Under the pieces are notes generated by a model. It did not search any database, was not told the origin of the DNA, and saw only the letters and a list, made by a program, of their open reading frames with translations. DNA of 17,757 nt from Desulfovibrio sp. UBA4079 (lineage in GTDB: Bacteria; Desulfobacterota; Desulfovibrionia; Desulfovibrionales; Desulfovibrionaceae), in contig DFYP01000027.1 of assembly GCA_002382645.1 (NCBI GenBank), positions 7,947-25,703 on the forward strand, given 5' to 3'. Below, piece by piece: positions 9,460-17,100 of the stretch. The translations under genes and the position numbers were made by a program. Within the stretch, counting starts at the first letter, position 1. Each line of letters begins with the position of its first letter.

Positions 9460-11513
9460 GCCGGACGCCTTCGGAAGCCGCCCAGCGGGCGGCCGAGCTG
9501 CGGGAGCAGCTGGAATACCACAACCACCGCTACTACGTCCTGGACGCGCCGGAGATCACCGACGCGGAGTACGACGCGCTGTTCCGGGAGTTGCAGGCCC
9601 TGGAGGCCGCGCATCCCGAACTGGACGACCCCAATTCGCCCACCCGGCGCGTGGGCGGGGCCCCGGCCGAGGGTTTCGCCACCTACCGCCACCGCCTGCC
9701 CATGATGAGCCTGGACAACGCCATGACCCTGGAGGAGTGGCGGGAGTTCGCCGCGCGCGCGGCCAAGGCCCTGGGCGCGGCCCCGGCCTGGTGGGCCGAT
9801 CCCAAGATGGACGGCCTGGCCGTGGAGGCGGTCTACGAGAACGGCGCGCTCACCGTGGCCGCCACGCGCGGGGACGGCGAGGTGGGCGAGGACGTGACCC
9901 GCAACCTGCGCACCGTGAAGAACCTGCCCCTGACCCTGAATCGCAAGGCCGGGCCCGTGCCCCGGCTCCTGGAGGTGCGCGGCGAGGTGGTCATGACCAA
10001 GGCCGCCTTTGAGGCCCTCAACGAGCGCCAGGCCACGGCCGGGGGCAAGATTTTCGCCAATCCCCGCAACGCGGCCGCCGGTTCGGTGCGCCAGTTGGAC
10101 CCCAGGATCGCGGCCGCCCGGCCCCTGCGCTTCCTGGCCTACGGCGTGGGCCTGGTGGAGTGGGAGGCCCCGCTGTTCGCCTGGACCAGCCAGGCCGGGA
10201 TCATGGCCGGGCTCCAGGCCCTGGGCTTCAGCGTGCCGCCGGAAGCCCGGCGCTGCGGTGACGCCGGGGCCGTGGAGGCCCTGTTCCTCAAGCTCCAGGA
10301 CGAGCGCGACTCCCTGCCGTTCGAGATCGACGGCCTGGTGGCCAAGGTGGACGCCCTGGACCTCCAGCGCGAACTGGGCCAGACCGCCCGGGCCCCGCGC
10401 TGGGCCCTGGCCCTGAAGTTCCCGCCCCAGCAGGCCGCCACCCGGCTTGTGGACATCAAGGTCCAGGTGGGCCGCACCGGCGTGCTCACGCCCGTGGCCG
10501 AGCTCACGCCCGTGCGCCTGGCCGGGGTGGAGGTTTCCAGCGCCACCCTGCACAACCAGGATCAGATCACGGCCCTGCGTCTGCGCCCTGGCGACCGGGT
10601 GCTCATCCAGCGGGCCGGGGACGTGATCCCCCAGGTGGTCCGCAACCTGGAGGAGCGGGACGGGGACGTGGAGGCCTGGCGGATTCCGGAGCAGTGCCCG
10701 GTGTGCGGCTCGCGCACCGTGCGCCTGCCCGGGGAGGCGGCCGTGCGCTGCCCCAACCTGTCCTGCCCTGCCCGGCTGACCCAGGGGCTGATCCATTTCG
10801 TGTCCAAGGCCGGACTGGACATGCAGGGCGTGGGCGGAAGCTGGATCGAGAAACTGGCCCAGGACGGGCATCTGCACTCTCCGGCCGACATTTTCGCCCT
10901 GCACAGGAAGGTCCTGCTGGGCTACAAGGGCATGGGCCCGAAGTCCGCGGACAATTTCCTGGCCGCGGTGGAGCAGGCCAAGGCCGCGCCCCTGCACCGG
11001 TTTTTGAGCGCCCTGGGCATCGAGCAGGTGGGCGAGCAGACCGCGCGCACCCTGGCCCAGCACTATGCGGATCTGGACGCCCTGGCAGGGGCCTCGGAAG
11101 AGGAGCTCCAGGACCTGCCGGACATCGGGCCCAAGGTCTCGGCCAGCATCCGGGCCTTTTTCGACAACCCGGCCAACCGGAACCTGCTGCAACGCTTCAG
11201 GGAACTGGGCCTGTGGCCCCGGGGCGGCGGGTCCGAGGCCGCCGCGGCCTTGCCCTTGGCCGGAAAAACGTTCATTTTCACGGGAACGCTGCCGGGCATG
11301 TCGCGGCCCGAGGCCGAGGCCCTGGTGGAGAAACTGGGCGGCCGGGCCGCGCCCTCGATCACGAAAAAGGTGGACTACGTGGTGGCCGGGGAGGCCGCCG
11401 GAAGCAAGCTGGCCAAGGCCCGGGACTGGGGCCTGACCATACTCGATTTCACCGCCTTCCAGGACCTGGTCCGGACGGCGCAGGCCGCGCTCGCGCGGGG
11501 GGAGGAGTCATGA
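9456..11513 (+). CDS. ligA: NAD+-dependent DNA ligase LigA
   Basis: LigA seals nicks in replication and repair using NAD+. The 685-residue protein is complete: an N-terminal Ia domain with the YYVLDAPEITDAEYD segment, the nucleotidyltransferase domain with adenylated Lys117 in KMDG (117-120), the OB fold (about 325-405), a zinc finger with Cys414, Cys417, Cys432 and Cys437, helix-hairpin-helix repeats (about 450-590) and a BRCT domain (about 600-678). The start is the GTG at 9456, whose GTGA overlaps the stop of the channel gene; this gives a normal N-terminus (VSRTPSEAAQRAAELREQ). Its own end overlaps dapB by ATGA, so translation of the three genes is probably coupled. In function it complements uvrB, closing the repaired patch. 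Confidence 0.98.
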   Translation: MSRTPSEAAQRAAELREQLEYHNHRYYVLDAPEITDAEYDALFRELQALEAAHPELDDPNSPTRRVGGAPAEGFATYRHRLPMMSLDNAMTLEEWREFAARAAKALGAAPAWWADPKMDGLAVEAVYENGALTVAATRGDGEVGEDVTRNLRTVKNLPLTLNRKAGPVPRLLEVRGEVVMTKAAFEALNERQATAGGKIFANPRNAAAGSVRQLDPRIAAARPLRFLAYGVGLVEWEAPLFAWTSQAGIMAGLQALGFSVPPEARRCGDAGAVEALFLKLQDERDSLPFEIDGLVAKVDALDLQRELGQTARAPRWALALKFPPQQAATRLVDIKVQVGRTGVLTPVAELTPVRLAGVEVSSATLHNQDQITALRLRPGDRVLIQRAGDVIPQVVRNLEERDGDVEAWRIPEQCPVCGSRTVRLPGEAAVRCPNLSCPARLTQGLIHFVSKAGLDMQGVGGSWIEKLAQDGHLHSPADIFALHRKVLLGYKGMGPKSADNFLAAVEQAKAAPLHRFLSALGIEQVGEQTARTLAQHYADLDALAGASEEELQDLPDIGPKVSASIRAFFDNPANRNLLQRFRELGLWPRGGGSEAAAALPLAGKTFIFTGTLPGMSRPEAEALVEKLGGRAAPSITKKVDYVVAGEAAGSKLAKARDWGLTILDFTAFQDLVRTAQAALARGEES

Positions 11514-12292
11514 GCTGCAAGGTCGTCATCATGGGCGCCGGAGGGCGCATGGGCAGCACCCTGGTCCGGCTGGTCCGGGCCGCTGGGAGCGGATTCGAGC
11601 TGGCCGGCGTGGTGGAGCGGCCCGAGCGGCTGGCCGAGGTCGAGCGCCTGGGCTGTCCCGCGGGCGGCAATCTGGCCGCGGTTCTGCCCCAGGCCAAAGG
11701 GGCCGTGGTCATCGACTTCACCGCGCCCGAGGCCTCCCTGGACATGGTCCGCATCGCCAAGAAGCACGGCAATCCGGCGGTCATCGGCACCACGGGCCTG
11801 TCCAAGGAGCAGCAGGACGAGCTGCGCGCCGTGGCCAAGGAGATTCCCCTGTTCTGGGCCCCGAACATGAGCGTGGGCGTGAACGTGTTGCTCAAGGTCC
11901 TGCCGGAACTGGTGCGCATGCTCGGACCGGACTACGACCTGGAGATGTACGAGGTCCACCACAACCGCAAGAAGGACGCGCCCAGCGGCACGGCCATCAA
12001 GCTGGCCCAGTGCCTGGCCGAGGCCCGGGGCTGGGACTACGACGGGGTCAAGAACTACGTGCGCGAAGGCCTCACCGGGCCGCGGCCCAAGGAGGAGATC
12101 GGGGTCCAGACCCTGCGCGGCGGCGACGTGGTGGGCGAGCACACGGTCTTTTTCTTCGGCCCGGGCGAGCGCGTGGAAGTGACCCACAGGGCCCATTCCC
12201 GGGACACCTTTGCCCAGGGGGCCCTGCGTGCGGCCAAGTGGCTGGCCGGGCAGAAGCCGGGCCGGCTCTACGGCATGGCCGACATGTTCTAG
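11510..12292 (+). CDS. dapB: 4-hydroxy-tetrahydrodipicolinate reductase
   Basis: DapB reduces 4-hydroxy-tetrahydrodipicolinate with NAD(P)H in the diaminopimelate/lysine pathway, which also feeds peptidoglycan. The 260-residue protein has the N-terminal Rossmann motif GAGGRMG (9-15), the DFTAPE segment, the IGTTG motif, the catalytic EVHHNRKKDAPSGTA block (His150, His151, Lys154 region, with SGT binding substrate at 159-161), and the C-terminal VTHRAHSRDTFAQGA signature. The ATG at 11510 overlaps the ligA stop (ATGA), with GGAGGAG immediately upstream inside ligA. It is the fourth gene of the uvrB run; no other lysine pathway gene is nearby, so the link to repair genes is probably only transcriptional. 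Confidence 0.97.
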   Translation: MSCKVVIMGAGGRMGSTLVRLVRAAGSGFELAGVVERPERLAEVERLGCPAGGNLAAVLPQAKGAVVIDFTAPEASLDMVRIAKKHGNPAVIGTTGLSKEQQDELRAVAKEIPLFWAPNMSVGVNVLLKVLPELVRMLGPDYDLEMYEVHHNRKKDAPSGTAIKLAQCLAEARGWDYDGVKNYVREGLTGPRPKEEIGVQTLRGGDVVGEHTVFFFGPGERVEVTHRAHSRDTFAQGALRAAKWLAGQKPGRLYGMADMF

Positions 12293-12313
12293 ACGGTCGG
12301 ACGCGGCGGAGAC

Positions 12314-13210
12314 ATGGCGCGCGGAGGCATGATCCGGGAACTGGCGGTCCTGGCCGTTCTGGTCTGCGCCCTGTTCCTGCCGGTCTGCGCGGCCGCCTCC
12401 GGTCCGGTGGCCGAAACCCGGGACCTCCTGGTGAGCGCTCCGCCGGGCGGGGTTCCGGACGGACAGCTCCGGGTCCTGGCCGGGCAGACCCAGGCCCTGT
12501 TGGATCGGATTCTGGAATTCTGGTCCATGGACAGCGGGGTGGAGCGGTTCGGCAAGATCCGCATCCTGTTCGACGAGTCCCGGCGCGGGCAATGCACCTC
12601 CGTGTTCTATTGGAACCGGGACAGCGGCAGGCCCGTGCGCGAGGTGCGGGTGTCCGGCTGTGCGGACGCGCCCCAGATGCTCGCCCACAAGCTCACCAGC
12701 GCCGTGTTTCCCCAGAAGGACAAGCTCCTGCGCAACATGCTGGGCATCCTCTCGGAGACCCGGCTCGGCAATCCCGCCACCTTTCCCCTGTGCGGCATCG
12801 GCGCGGACGCCTGGGGCGCGGCCCTGATCCGCACCAAGACCTTCATTCCGCTCCGGGACCTGGGGCCGGATGACGCCTCCTGGGGCATGGAGGAGGAGGG
12901 GGGCAGGGTCACGGTTTTCGACCGGGCCCGGCAGCACGCGGCCTATGCCGAGGCCGGCTCGTTCGCGGAGTTCCTGTTCCGGACCTACGGCCTTGAGAAG
13001 CTGCGGAGGCTCCAGCGCCTGTCCCAGGACCGGCCGCGGCCCATGCAGGAGGTCTTTGGCGAGAGCCTTGAGGCGCTGGAGGCCCGCTGGCTCGACGCCT
13101 TGCAGCGGGACGGGGCGGCTTTGGCCGAGCCCCTGGCGGCGCAGCTCCTGCGGGAGGACCGGGCCGGGGCCTGCGAAGCGGCCCGGCACAGGAGCGCGGG
13201 CCGGCAATGA
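12314..13210 (+). CDS. Exported degenerate peptidase MA-like protein (HEXXH lost)
   Basis: A 298-residue protein with a Sec-type signal peptide: hydrophobic core at about 9-25, likely cleavage after an Ala-rich stretch near residue 28. There is no good lipobox, since FLPVC has Val before Cys. The rest resembles periplasmic gluzincin (peptidase MA-like) proteins: the MLAHKLTSAVF helix at the position of the metal-binding helix, and a late EAGSFAEFLFRTYGLEKLRRL block followed by FGESLEALEARW, which in that family follows the active site. The metal motif is broken: HKLTS (125-129) replaces HEXXH, and the expected downstream EGLA-type glutamate helix is absent. It is therefore probably catalytically dead and may bind a partner or envelope ligand. 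It begins 21 bases after dapB; an in-frame ATG at 12329 is a less likely start. The family assignment is by pattern only. Confidence 0.75.
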   Translation: MARGGMIRELAVLAVLVCALFLPVCAAASGPVAETRDLLVSAPPGGVPDGQLRVLAGQTQALLDRILEFWSMDSGVERFGKIRILFDESRRGQCTSVFYWNRDSGRPVREVRVSGCADAPQMLAHKLTSAVFPQKDKLLRNMLGILSETRLGNPATFPLCGIGADAWGAALIRTKTFIPLRDLGPDDASWGMEEEGGRVTVFDRARQHAAYAEAGSFAEFLFRTYGLEKLRRLQRLSQDRPRPMQEVFGESLEALEARWLDALQRDGAALAEPLAAQLLREDRAGACEAARHRSAGRQ

Positions 13211-13234
13211 ACGGGCGGAAAGGGGATGGGGTGG

Positions 13235-13252
13235 ATCAGGCCGCGGCCTGAT
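13235..13252. repeat. 18-base perfect palindrome at the HPt gene end
   Basis: ATCAGGCCG followed by CGGCCTGAT is a perfect palindrome with no loop. It includes the HPt stop codon and sits in the 25-base space where two convergent genes meet. No T-run follows on either strand, so it is not a standard intrinsic terminator. It may simply reflect the GC-rich alanine codons. Confidence 0.5.
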
Positions 13253-13595
13253 GGGCCCGCATGAAGGCGAAGACCCGCTCCATCTCGGCCTCCAGCTCGG
13301 TCAGGCGCTGGGGCGCGGCGCTCAGGTCCCCGGACTTGGCGGCCAGTTCCAGGGCCAGGCAGCAGTCGCGCAGGCGCTCCGCGCCCAGGGCCGCGGCCGC
13401 GCCCTTGAGGGAATGCACCAGGAAGCGCAGGCGTTCCGCGTCGCCCTGGGTCAGCGCGGCGCCGACCTCGGCCAGGCGCTGGGGCTCCTCTTCCAGGAAC
13501 ACCGCGAACATCCGGGCCACCAGGGCCGGACGCCGGACGGCCATCTCGTCCATCCAGGCTTGCGTGATGGGCTGGGCTTCCATGATCGCTCTCAT
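13236..13595 (-). CDS. HPt domain phosphotransfer protein
   Basis: HPt proteins shuttle phosphate between receiver domains of hybrid kinases and response regulators. This 119-residue, all-helical protein is a single HPt domain with the signature HSLKGAAAALG; His61 is the phosphoryl acceptor and Lys64 and Gly65 are conserved. Helices before it (MFAVFLEEEPQRLAEV) and after it (LRDCCLALELAAK) match the four-helix bundle. No kinase or receiver domain is encoded nearby, so it is an orphan. The chosen ATG at 13595 overlaps the rtcB stop by ATGA; a second in-frame ATG at 13583 is also possible. Coupling to rtcB suggests co-production with the RNA ligase, but a functional connection is not known. Confidence 0.88.
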   Translation of the reverse strand: MRAIMEAQPITQAWMDEMAVRRPALVARMFAVFLEEEPQRLAEVGAALTQGDAERLRFLVHSLKGAAAALGAERLRDCCLALELAAKSGDLSAAPQRLTELEAEMERVFAFMRAHQAAA

Positions 13596-15013
13596 CCCTT
13601 GATGCACACCAGCGGCTCCAGCCGGGCCACGGGCCGGACCAGTCCGGCCGCCACGGCCGAGGCCACCACGGCAGTCTCATCCTTGTACGCGTCCGGCGCC
13701 TCTTCGGCAACGCCCTTGAGGTCTGCGCTGCGCACCAAGATGCCCTTGAGCCGCAGGGACTCCAGCACGTCCCGGCCGCGGAAGCGCTTCCTGGCCTGGG
13801 TCCGGCTCATGATCCGGCCCGCGCCGTGGCAGGCCGAGGCCAGGGCCGGATTGTCCGGGACCCCGGCCAGGATGTAGGACGAGCCGCCCATGCTCCCGCC
13901 CACGAGCACGGGCTGGCCGTACGGGGCCAGGTCCGGCGGCAGGTCCGGATGGCCGGGCGGAAAGGCCCGGGTGGCGCCCTTGCGGTGCACGTGGAGCCTG
14001 CGCGCGCGGCCGTTGATCAGGTGCTCCTCGATGCGGCAGGTGTTGTGGCACACGTCGTAGAAGACCTCGGCGGAAACCCCGGGGAAGAGCTGTTCCAGGG
14101 CCTGGCGGGCCAGGTGGCCGATGACCTGGCGGTTGGCCAGGGCGCAGTTCACCCCGCAGGCCATGGCCGCCAGGTAGTCCTGGCCCAGGTCCGAGCGGAT
14201 CGGGGCGCAGGCCAGCTCCTTGTCCGGCAGGCGCAGGCCGTGGCGCGCCGCCTGGGCCGCCATGCGCGGGAGATAGTCGCTGCCGATCTGGTGCCCCAGG
14301 CCGCGGGAGCCGCAGTGGATGCTCACCAGGACCTGTCCGCGCCGCAGGCCGAAGCCGTCGGCCAGGGCCGGGTCCAGGACCTCGGCCAGCCACTGGACCT
14401 CGAGATAGTGGTTGCCCGAGCCCAGGGTGCCGGCCTGGTCCCGCAGCCGGTCCTTGGCCTCGCGCGAGACCTTGGACGGGTCGGCCCCGGCCATGCGGCC
14501 GCGCTCTTCGCAGCGGGCCAGGTCCCTGGGCCTTCCCAGGCCTCGGCCCACGGCCCAGGAGGCCCCGTGGCGCAGGAGCTCGTCGATCTCCTCCAGGGAC
14601 AGGCGCAGGCTCCCGCCCCGGCCCAGGCCCGAGGGCACGGCCCGGAACAGGGCCTCGGCCAAGGGCTCCTGGGCGCCGAGAACGTCCTCGCGGTCCAGGC
14701 TGGTGGCCAGGGTCCGCACCCCGCAGGCGATGTCGAAACCCACGCCCCCGGCCGAGACCACGCCGCCCTCGCCGGCGTCAAAGGCGGCCACCCCGCCGAT
14801 GGGGAAGCCGTAGCCGGAGTGGGCGTCGGGCAGGACCAGGGCGGCTCCGGCCAGGCCGGGGAGTCCGGCCACGCCGCTGATCTGGCGCAGCACCTCGTCT
14901 TCCATGTCGCGCAACAGGTGGCGGGAGGCGAAGAATTCCACGGCCGCGCGGCCGGGTTCGGGCGGCAGACGCCAGTGGTGCTCCGAGAGCCGGAGGAGCA
15001 GGGCGGTGTCCAT
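13592..15013 (-). CDS. rtcB: RtcB-type RNA-splicing ligase
   Basis: RtcB joins RNA 2',3'-cyclic phosphate (or 3'-phosphate) ends to 5'-hydroxyl ends using GTP and Mn2+. The 473-residue protein has the conserved blocks: LPDAHSGYGFPIGG (61-74), GGVGFDIACGVR with metal ligands Asp94 and Cys97, GSGNHYLEVQ with His202, IHCGSRG with His233, the YDVCHN segment with His323, HRKGATRAFPPG (343-354), and CHGAGR with His396, the residue that is guanylylated. The GGSMGGSSY loop (372-380) differs slightly from the common GSMGTxSY. No archease, RtcA or RtcR gene is present. It follows the double-ACT gene after 63 bases containing two strong hairpins and has no clear ribosome binding site, so translation may be structure-controlled. 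The 3' end overlaps the HPt gene. Confidence 0.95.
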   Translation of the reverse strand: MDTALLLRLSEHHWRLPPEPGRAAVEFFASRHLLRDMEDEVLRQISGVAGLPGLAGAALVLPDAHSGYGFPIGGVAAFDAGEGGVVSAGGVGFDIACGVRTLATSLDREDVLGAQEPLAEALFRAVPSGLGRGGSLRLSLEEIDELLRHGASWAVGRGLGRPRDLARCEERGRMAGADPSKVSREAKDRLRDQAGTLGSGNHYLEVQWLAEVLDPALADGFGLRRGQVLVSIHCGSRGLGHQIGSDYLPRMAAQAARHGLRLPDKELACAPIRSDLGQDYLAAMACGVNCALANRQVIGHLARQALEQLFPGVSAEVFYDVCHNTCRIEEHLINGRARRLHVHRKGATRAFPPGHPDLPPDLAPYGQPVLVGGSMGGSSYILAGVPDNPALASACHGAGRIMSRTQARKRFRGRDVLESLRLKGILVRSADLKGVAEEAPDAYKDETAVVASAVAAGLVRPVARLEPLVCIKG

Positions 15014-15016
15014 GGC

Positions 15017-15033
15017 GGCCGTGGTCCACGGCC
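15017..15033 (-). repeat. Start-proximal hairpin before rtcB
   Basis: GGCCGTGG (15017-15024) and CCACGGCC (15026-15033) form a perfect eight-pair inverted repeat with a one-base centre. It ends three bases before the rtcB ATG, where a ribosome binding site would be expected and none is seen. Confidence 0.55.
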
Positions 15034-15038
15034 GAAGG

Positions 15039-15065
15039 CCGGGGGACCGCCAGGCGGTCCCCCGG
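15039..15065 (-). repeat. Strong 13-pair inverted repeat between the ACT gene and rtcB
   Basis: Bases 15039-15051 and 15053-15065 are perfect reverse complements around a single central base. In RNA this would give a very stable stem of about 12 pairs with a tight loop. On the minus strand it lies just after the stop of the ACT gene. No T-run follows, so it is not a typical intrinsic terminator. Stabilising or processing the upstream mRNA, or regulating rtcB, are possible roles. Confidence 0.65.
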
Positions 15066-15076
15066 AGGGCCGGAAT

Positions 15077-15508
15077 CTACAGGTTGTAGAGCTTCTCCCC
15101 GGGCACGATGGGGATCTTGTTCTGGTGGAGGATCTCGATGGCCTGGTCCGTGCGGTCGAAGCGGAAGATGATGATGGCGTTGCTCCCGCTCTGCTGCACA
15201 AAGGCGTACATGTACTCCACGTTGACCTTGGAATCCCGGAGCATCTCCAGGATGCGGTGCAGGCCGCCGGGGGTGTCGTCCACCTCCACGGCCACCACGC
15301 TGGTGCGGCCCACGGTGAAGCCGTTCTGCTTGAGGACCTCGCGGGCCTTGTCGAAGTCCGAGACGATGAGCCGGAGGATGCCGAAGTCCGAGGTGTCGGC
15401 CAGGGACAGGGCCCGGATGTTGACCTTGGCCTCGGACAGGAGCCTTGTGACCTCCGCCAGGCGGCCGGCCCGGTTTTCCAGGAAGATGGAGAGTTGATCG
15501 ACCTTCAT
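15077..15508 (-). CDS. Double ACT domain protein
   Basis: ACT domains bind amino acids and related small molecules. This 143-residue protein consists of two in tandem: residues 1-70 (starting KVDQLSIFLENRAGRLAEVTRLL, the classical first strand and helix) and about 72-143 (SVVAVEVDDTPGGLHRILEML). The GRL and GGL turns are the usual ligand-loop positions. There is no catalytic domain, so it is a stand-alone sensor or regulator. The start at 15508 has GAGG about seven bases upstream. It follows the phenylacetate-CoA ligase gene by 33 bases on the same strand; this pairing is common in anaerobes and suggests sensing of an aromatic or branched amino acid linked to aryl-CoA metabolism (inference). 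Confidence 0.9.
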   Translation of the reverse strand: MKVDQLSIFLENRAGRLAEVTRLLSEAKVNIRALSLADTSDFGILRLIVSDFDKAREVLKQNGFTVGRTSVVAVEVDDTPGGLHRILEMLRDSKVNVEYMYAFVQQSGSNAIIIFRFDRTDQAIEILHQNKIPIVPGEKLYNL

Positions 15509-15541
15509 GGTGTGCCTCGTTCGCTGGAGTGTGTGTGGCCG

Positions 15542-16849
15542 TTACGCCTGCTGGTTGCGCATGTCGACGATGCGCTTGGCCTTGCCTTCGGAGCGCTGGA
15601 TGCTGCGCGGCTCCACCAGCTTGACCCGGGCGGTGACGCCCAGGAATTCCTTGATATTCTTTTGTACCTTGGATTCCAGACGTTGTAAATTCTTGATGGC
15701 GTCCGAGAAGAGGCTCTCGTCCACCTCCACCTGCACTTCCAGGTTGTCCAGGTTGTTCTCCCGGGTCACGATGAGCTGGTAGTGGGGGCTCAGGCCCTCG
15801 GTCTCCAGGATGATGCTCTCGATCTGCTGCGGGAACACGTTCACGCCACGGATGATGAGCATGTCGTCGCTGCGGCCCTGGACGCGCTTCATGCGCGCGA
15901 AGGTCCGGCCGCAACGGCAGGGCGCGGGGTTCAGGCTGGTCAGGTCCCGGGTGCGGTAGCGCAGGAGCGGGATGGCCTCCTTGGTCAGGGTGGTGATGAC
16001 CAGTTCGCCGATTTCGCCGGCGGGCAGGTTCTCCCCGGTCTGGGGATCGATGATCTCCACCAGGAAGTGGTCCTCCATGATGTGCAGGCCGTTCTGGGCC
16101 TTGGCGCACTCGATGGCCACGCCCGGGCCCATGATCTCGGACAGGCCGTAGATGTCCAGGGCCATGATCCCGAGCTTGGACTCCATCTCCTTGCGCATGG
16201 AGTCGCTCCAGGGCTCGGCCCCGAAGACGCCCACGCGCAGGGGCAGGGATTTGAAGTCGATGCCCATCTCCTGGGCCACCTCGGCCAGGTGCAGGCAGTA
16301 GGACGGCGTGCAGCAGATGGCCGTGGCCCCGAAGTCGCGCAGGAGCATGGCCTGGCGGCGGGTGCCGCCGCCGGACACCGGGATGACCGTGGCCCCCAGC
16401 TCCTCGGCGCCGTAATGCGCGCCCAGGCCGCCGGTGAACAGGCCGTAGCCGTAGGCGTTGTGCAGCAGGTCCTGGCTGGTGAGGCCCGCGGCGGCCAGGC
16501 AGCGGCCCATGAGCCGCCCCCAGTTGCGGATGTCGCGGCGGGTGTAGCCGACCACCGTGGCCTTGCCCGTGGTGCCGGAGGAGGAGTGGATGCGCACGAT
16601 GTTCTCGCGGGACACCGCGAACATGCCGAAGGGGTAGTGGTCGCGCAGGTCCTGCTTCGTGGTGAAGGGCAGGAGCTTCACGTCCGCCAGGGTCTGGATG
16701 TCTTCGGGCTTGAGGCCCTTTTCGTCGAAGTTTTTGCGGTAGAAGGGCACGTTCTCATAGACCCGCGCCACCAGGGCCTTGAGCCGCCGCAGTTGCAGGG
16801 CTTCCAGGTCCTCGCGGGGCAAGGTCTCCAGGTCCACATCCAAGATCAT
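15542..16849 (-). CDS. Phenylacetate-CoA ligase family protein
   Basis: These AMP-forming enzymes activate phenylacetate or a related aryl acid with ATP and CoA. The 435-residue protein has the AMP-binding phosphate loop HSSSGTTGKAT (88-98), YGLSE (234-238), the ATP-ribose contact region RTRD (299-302), a cysteine pair near 311-313 and the C-terminal hinge GRSDDMLIIRGVNVFP (325-340). Length is right for PaaK. The ATG at 16849 has AAGGAGGAG properly spaced upstream; longer in-frame starts to 17089 would add an unrelated Arg/Pro-rich tail. In anaerobes such ligases commonly accompany indolepyruvate oxidoreductase (aromatic amino acid breakdown); those genes are not in this window. It is the first gene of the run ACT - rtcB - HPt and divergent from the nitroreductase. 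The exact substrate is unproven. Confidence 0.93.
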   Translation of the reverse strand: MILDVDLETLPREDLEALQLRRLKALVARVYENVPFYRKNFDEKGLKPEDIQTLADVKLLPFTTKQDLRDHYPFGMFAVSRENIVRIHSSSGTTGKATVVGYTRRDIRNWGRLMGRCLAAAGLTSQDLLHNAYGYGLFTGGLGAHYGAEELGATVIPVSGGGTRRQAMLLRDFGATAICCTPSYCLHLAEVAQEMGIDFKSLPLRVGVFGAEPWSDSMRKEMESKLGIMALDIYGLSEIMGPGVAIECAKAQNGLHIMEDHFLVEIIDPQTGENLPAGEIGELVITTLTKEAIPLLRYRTRDLTSLNPAPCRCGRTFARMKRVQGRSDDMLIIRGVNVFPQQIESIILETEGLSPHYQLIVTRENNLDNLEVQVEVDESLFSDAIKNLQRLESKVQKNIKEFLGVTARVKLVEPRSIQRSEGKAKRIVDMRNQQA

Positions 16850-17100
16850 GACCGCTCCTCCTTGAAGTGCGCCGGGGGCGCCGGGGTGTGAGGCCGCGCA
16901 AGGATCTTCACCCGCGCGGCGGCGGGGCGCTCCGGGCCTCGCCCGCGCTCCCGGAAAAGGTCGGGAAGCAAGGGGGGCCTTGGAGAACGCGCCACCATCG
17001 GAGTACTTGCCCCAAGCCCGGAGCCGCGTCAAGGCCCGGCTCCGGGCGGCATTGCGGCTGGGCCGGAAAAGGGATAGGTGCCTGACCACGTGGAGGAACC
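16850..17100. other. 251-base intergenic region between divergent genes
   Basis: This is the longest gap in the window. It lies between the divergent phenylacetate-CoA ligase and nitroreductase genes and must hold their promoters. I found no convincing -35/-10 pair on either strand; the best plus-strand candidate (TTGCGG near 17052 with TAGGTG 17 bases later) is weak. It contains the ligase ribosome binding site, a 10-pair inverted repeat (see 17016-17047) and otherwise GC-rich sequence without visible coding signal. Confidence 0.6.
17016..17047. repeat. 10-pair inverted repeat in the divergent gap
   Basis: GCCCGGAGCC (17016-17025) and GGCTCCGGGC (17038-17047) are perfect reverse complements separated by 12 bases, centred about 70 bases before the nitroreductase ATG. 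No T-run follows. It could be a regulator site, given the divergent genes, or a structured leader. Confidence 0.5.

Noticed and set aside
13235..13252. Intrinsic terminator between the convergent protease-like and HPt genes
   Set aside because: A perfect palindrome, but there is no loop and no T-run on either strand.
13826..15688. A 620-residue plus-strand frame opposite rtcB and the ACT gene
   Set aside because: Same shadow pattern and composition; RtcB on the other strand has all catalytic motifs.
16850..17089. Longer N-terminus for the phenylacetate-CoA ligase
   Set aside because: The extra residues are Arg/Pro/Ala-rich and unlike the family, and the ATG at 16849 has an excellent ribosome binding site.
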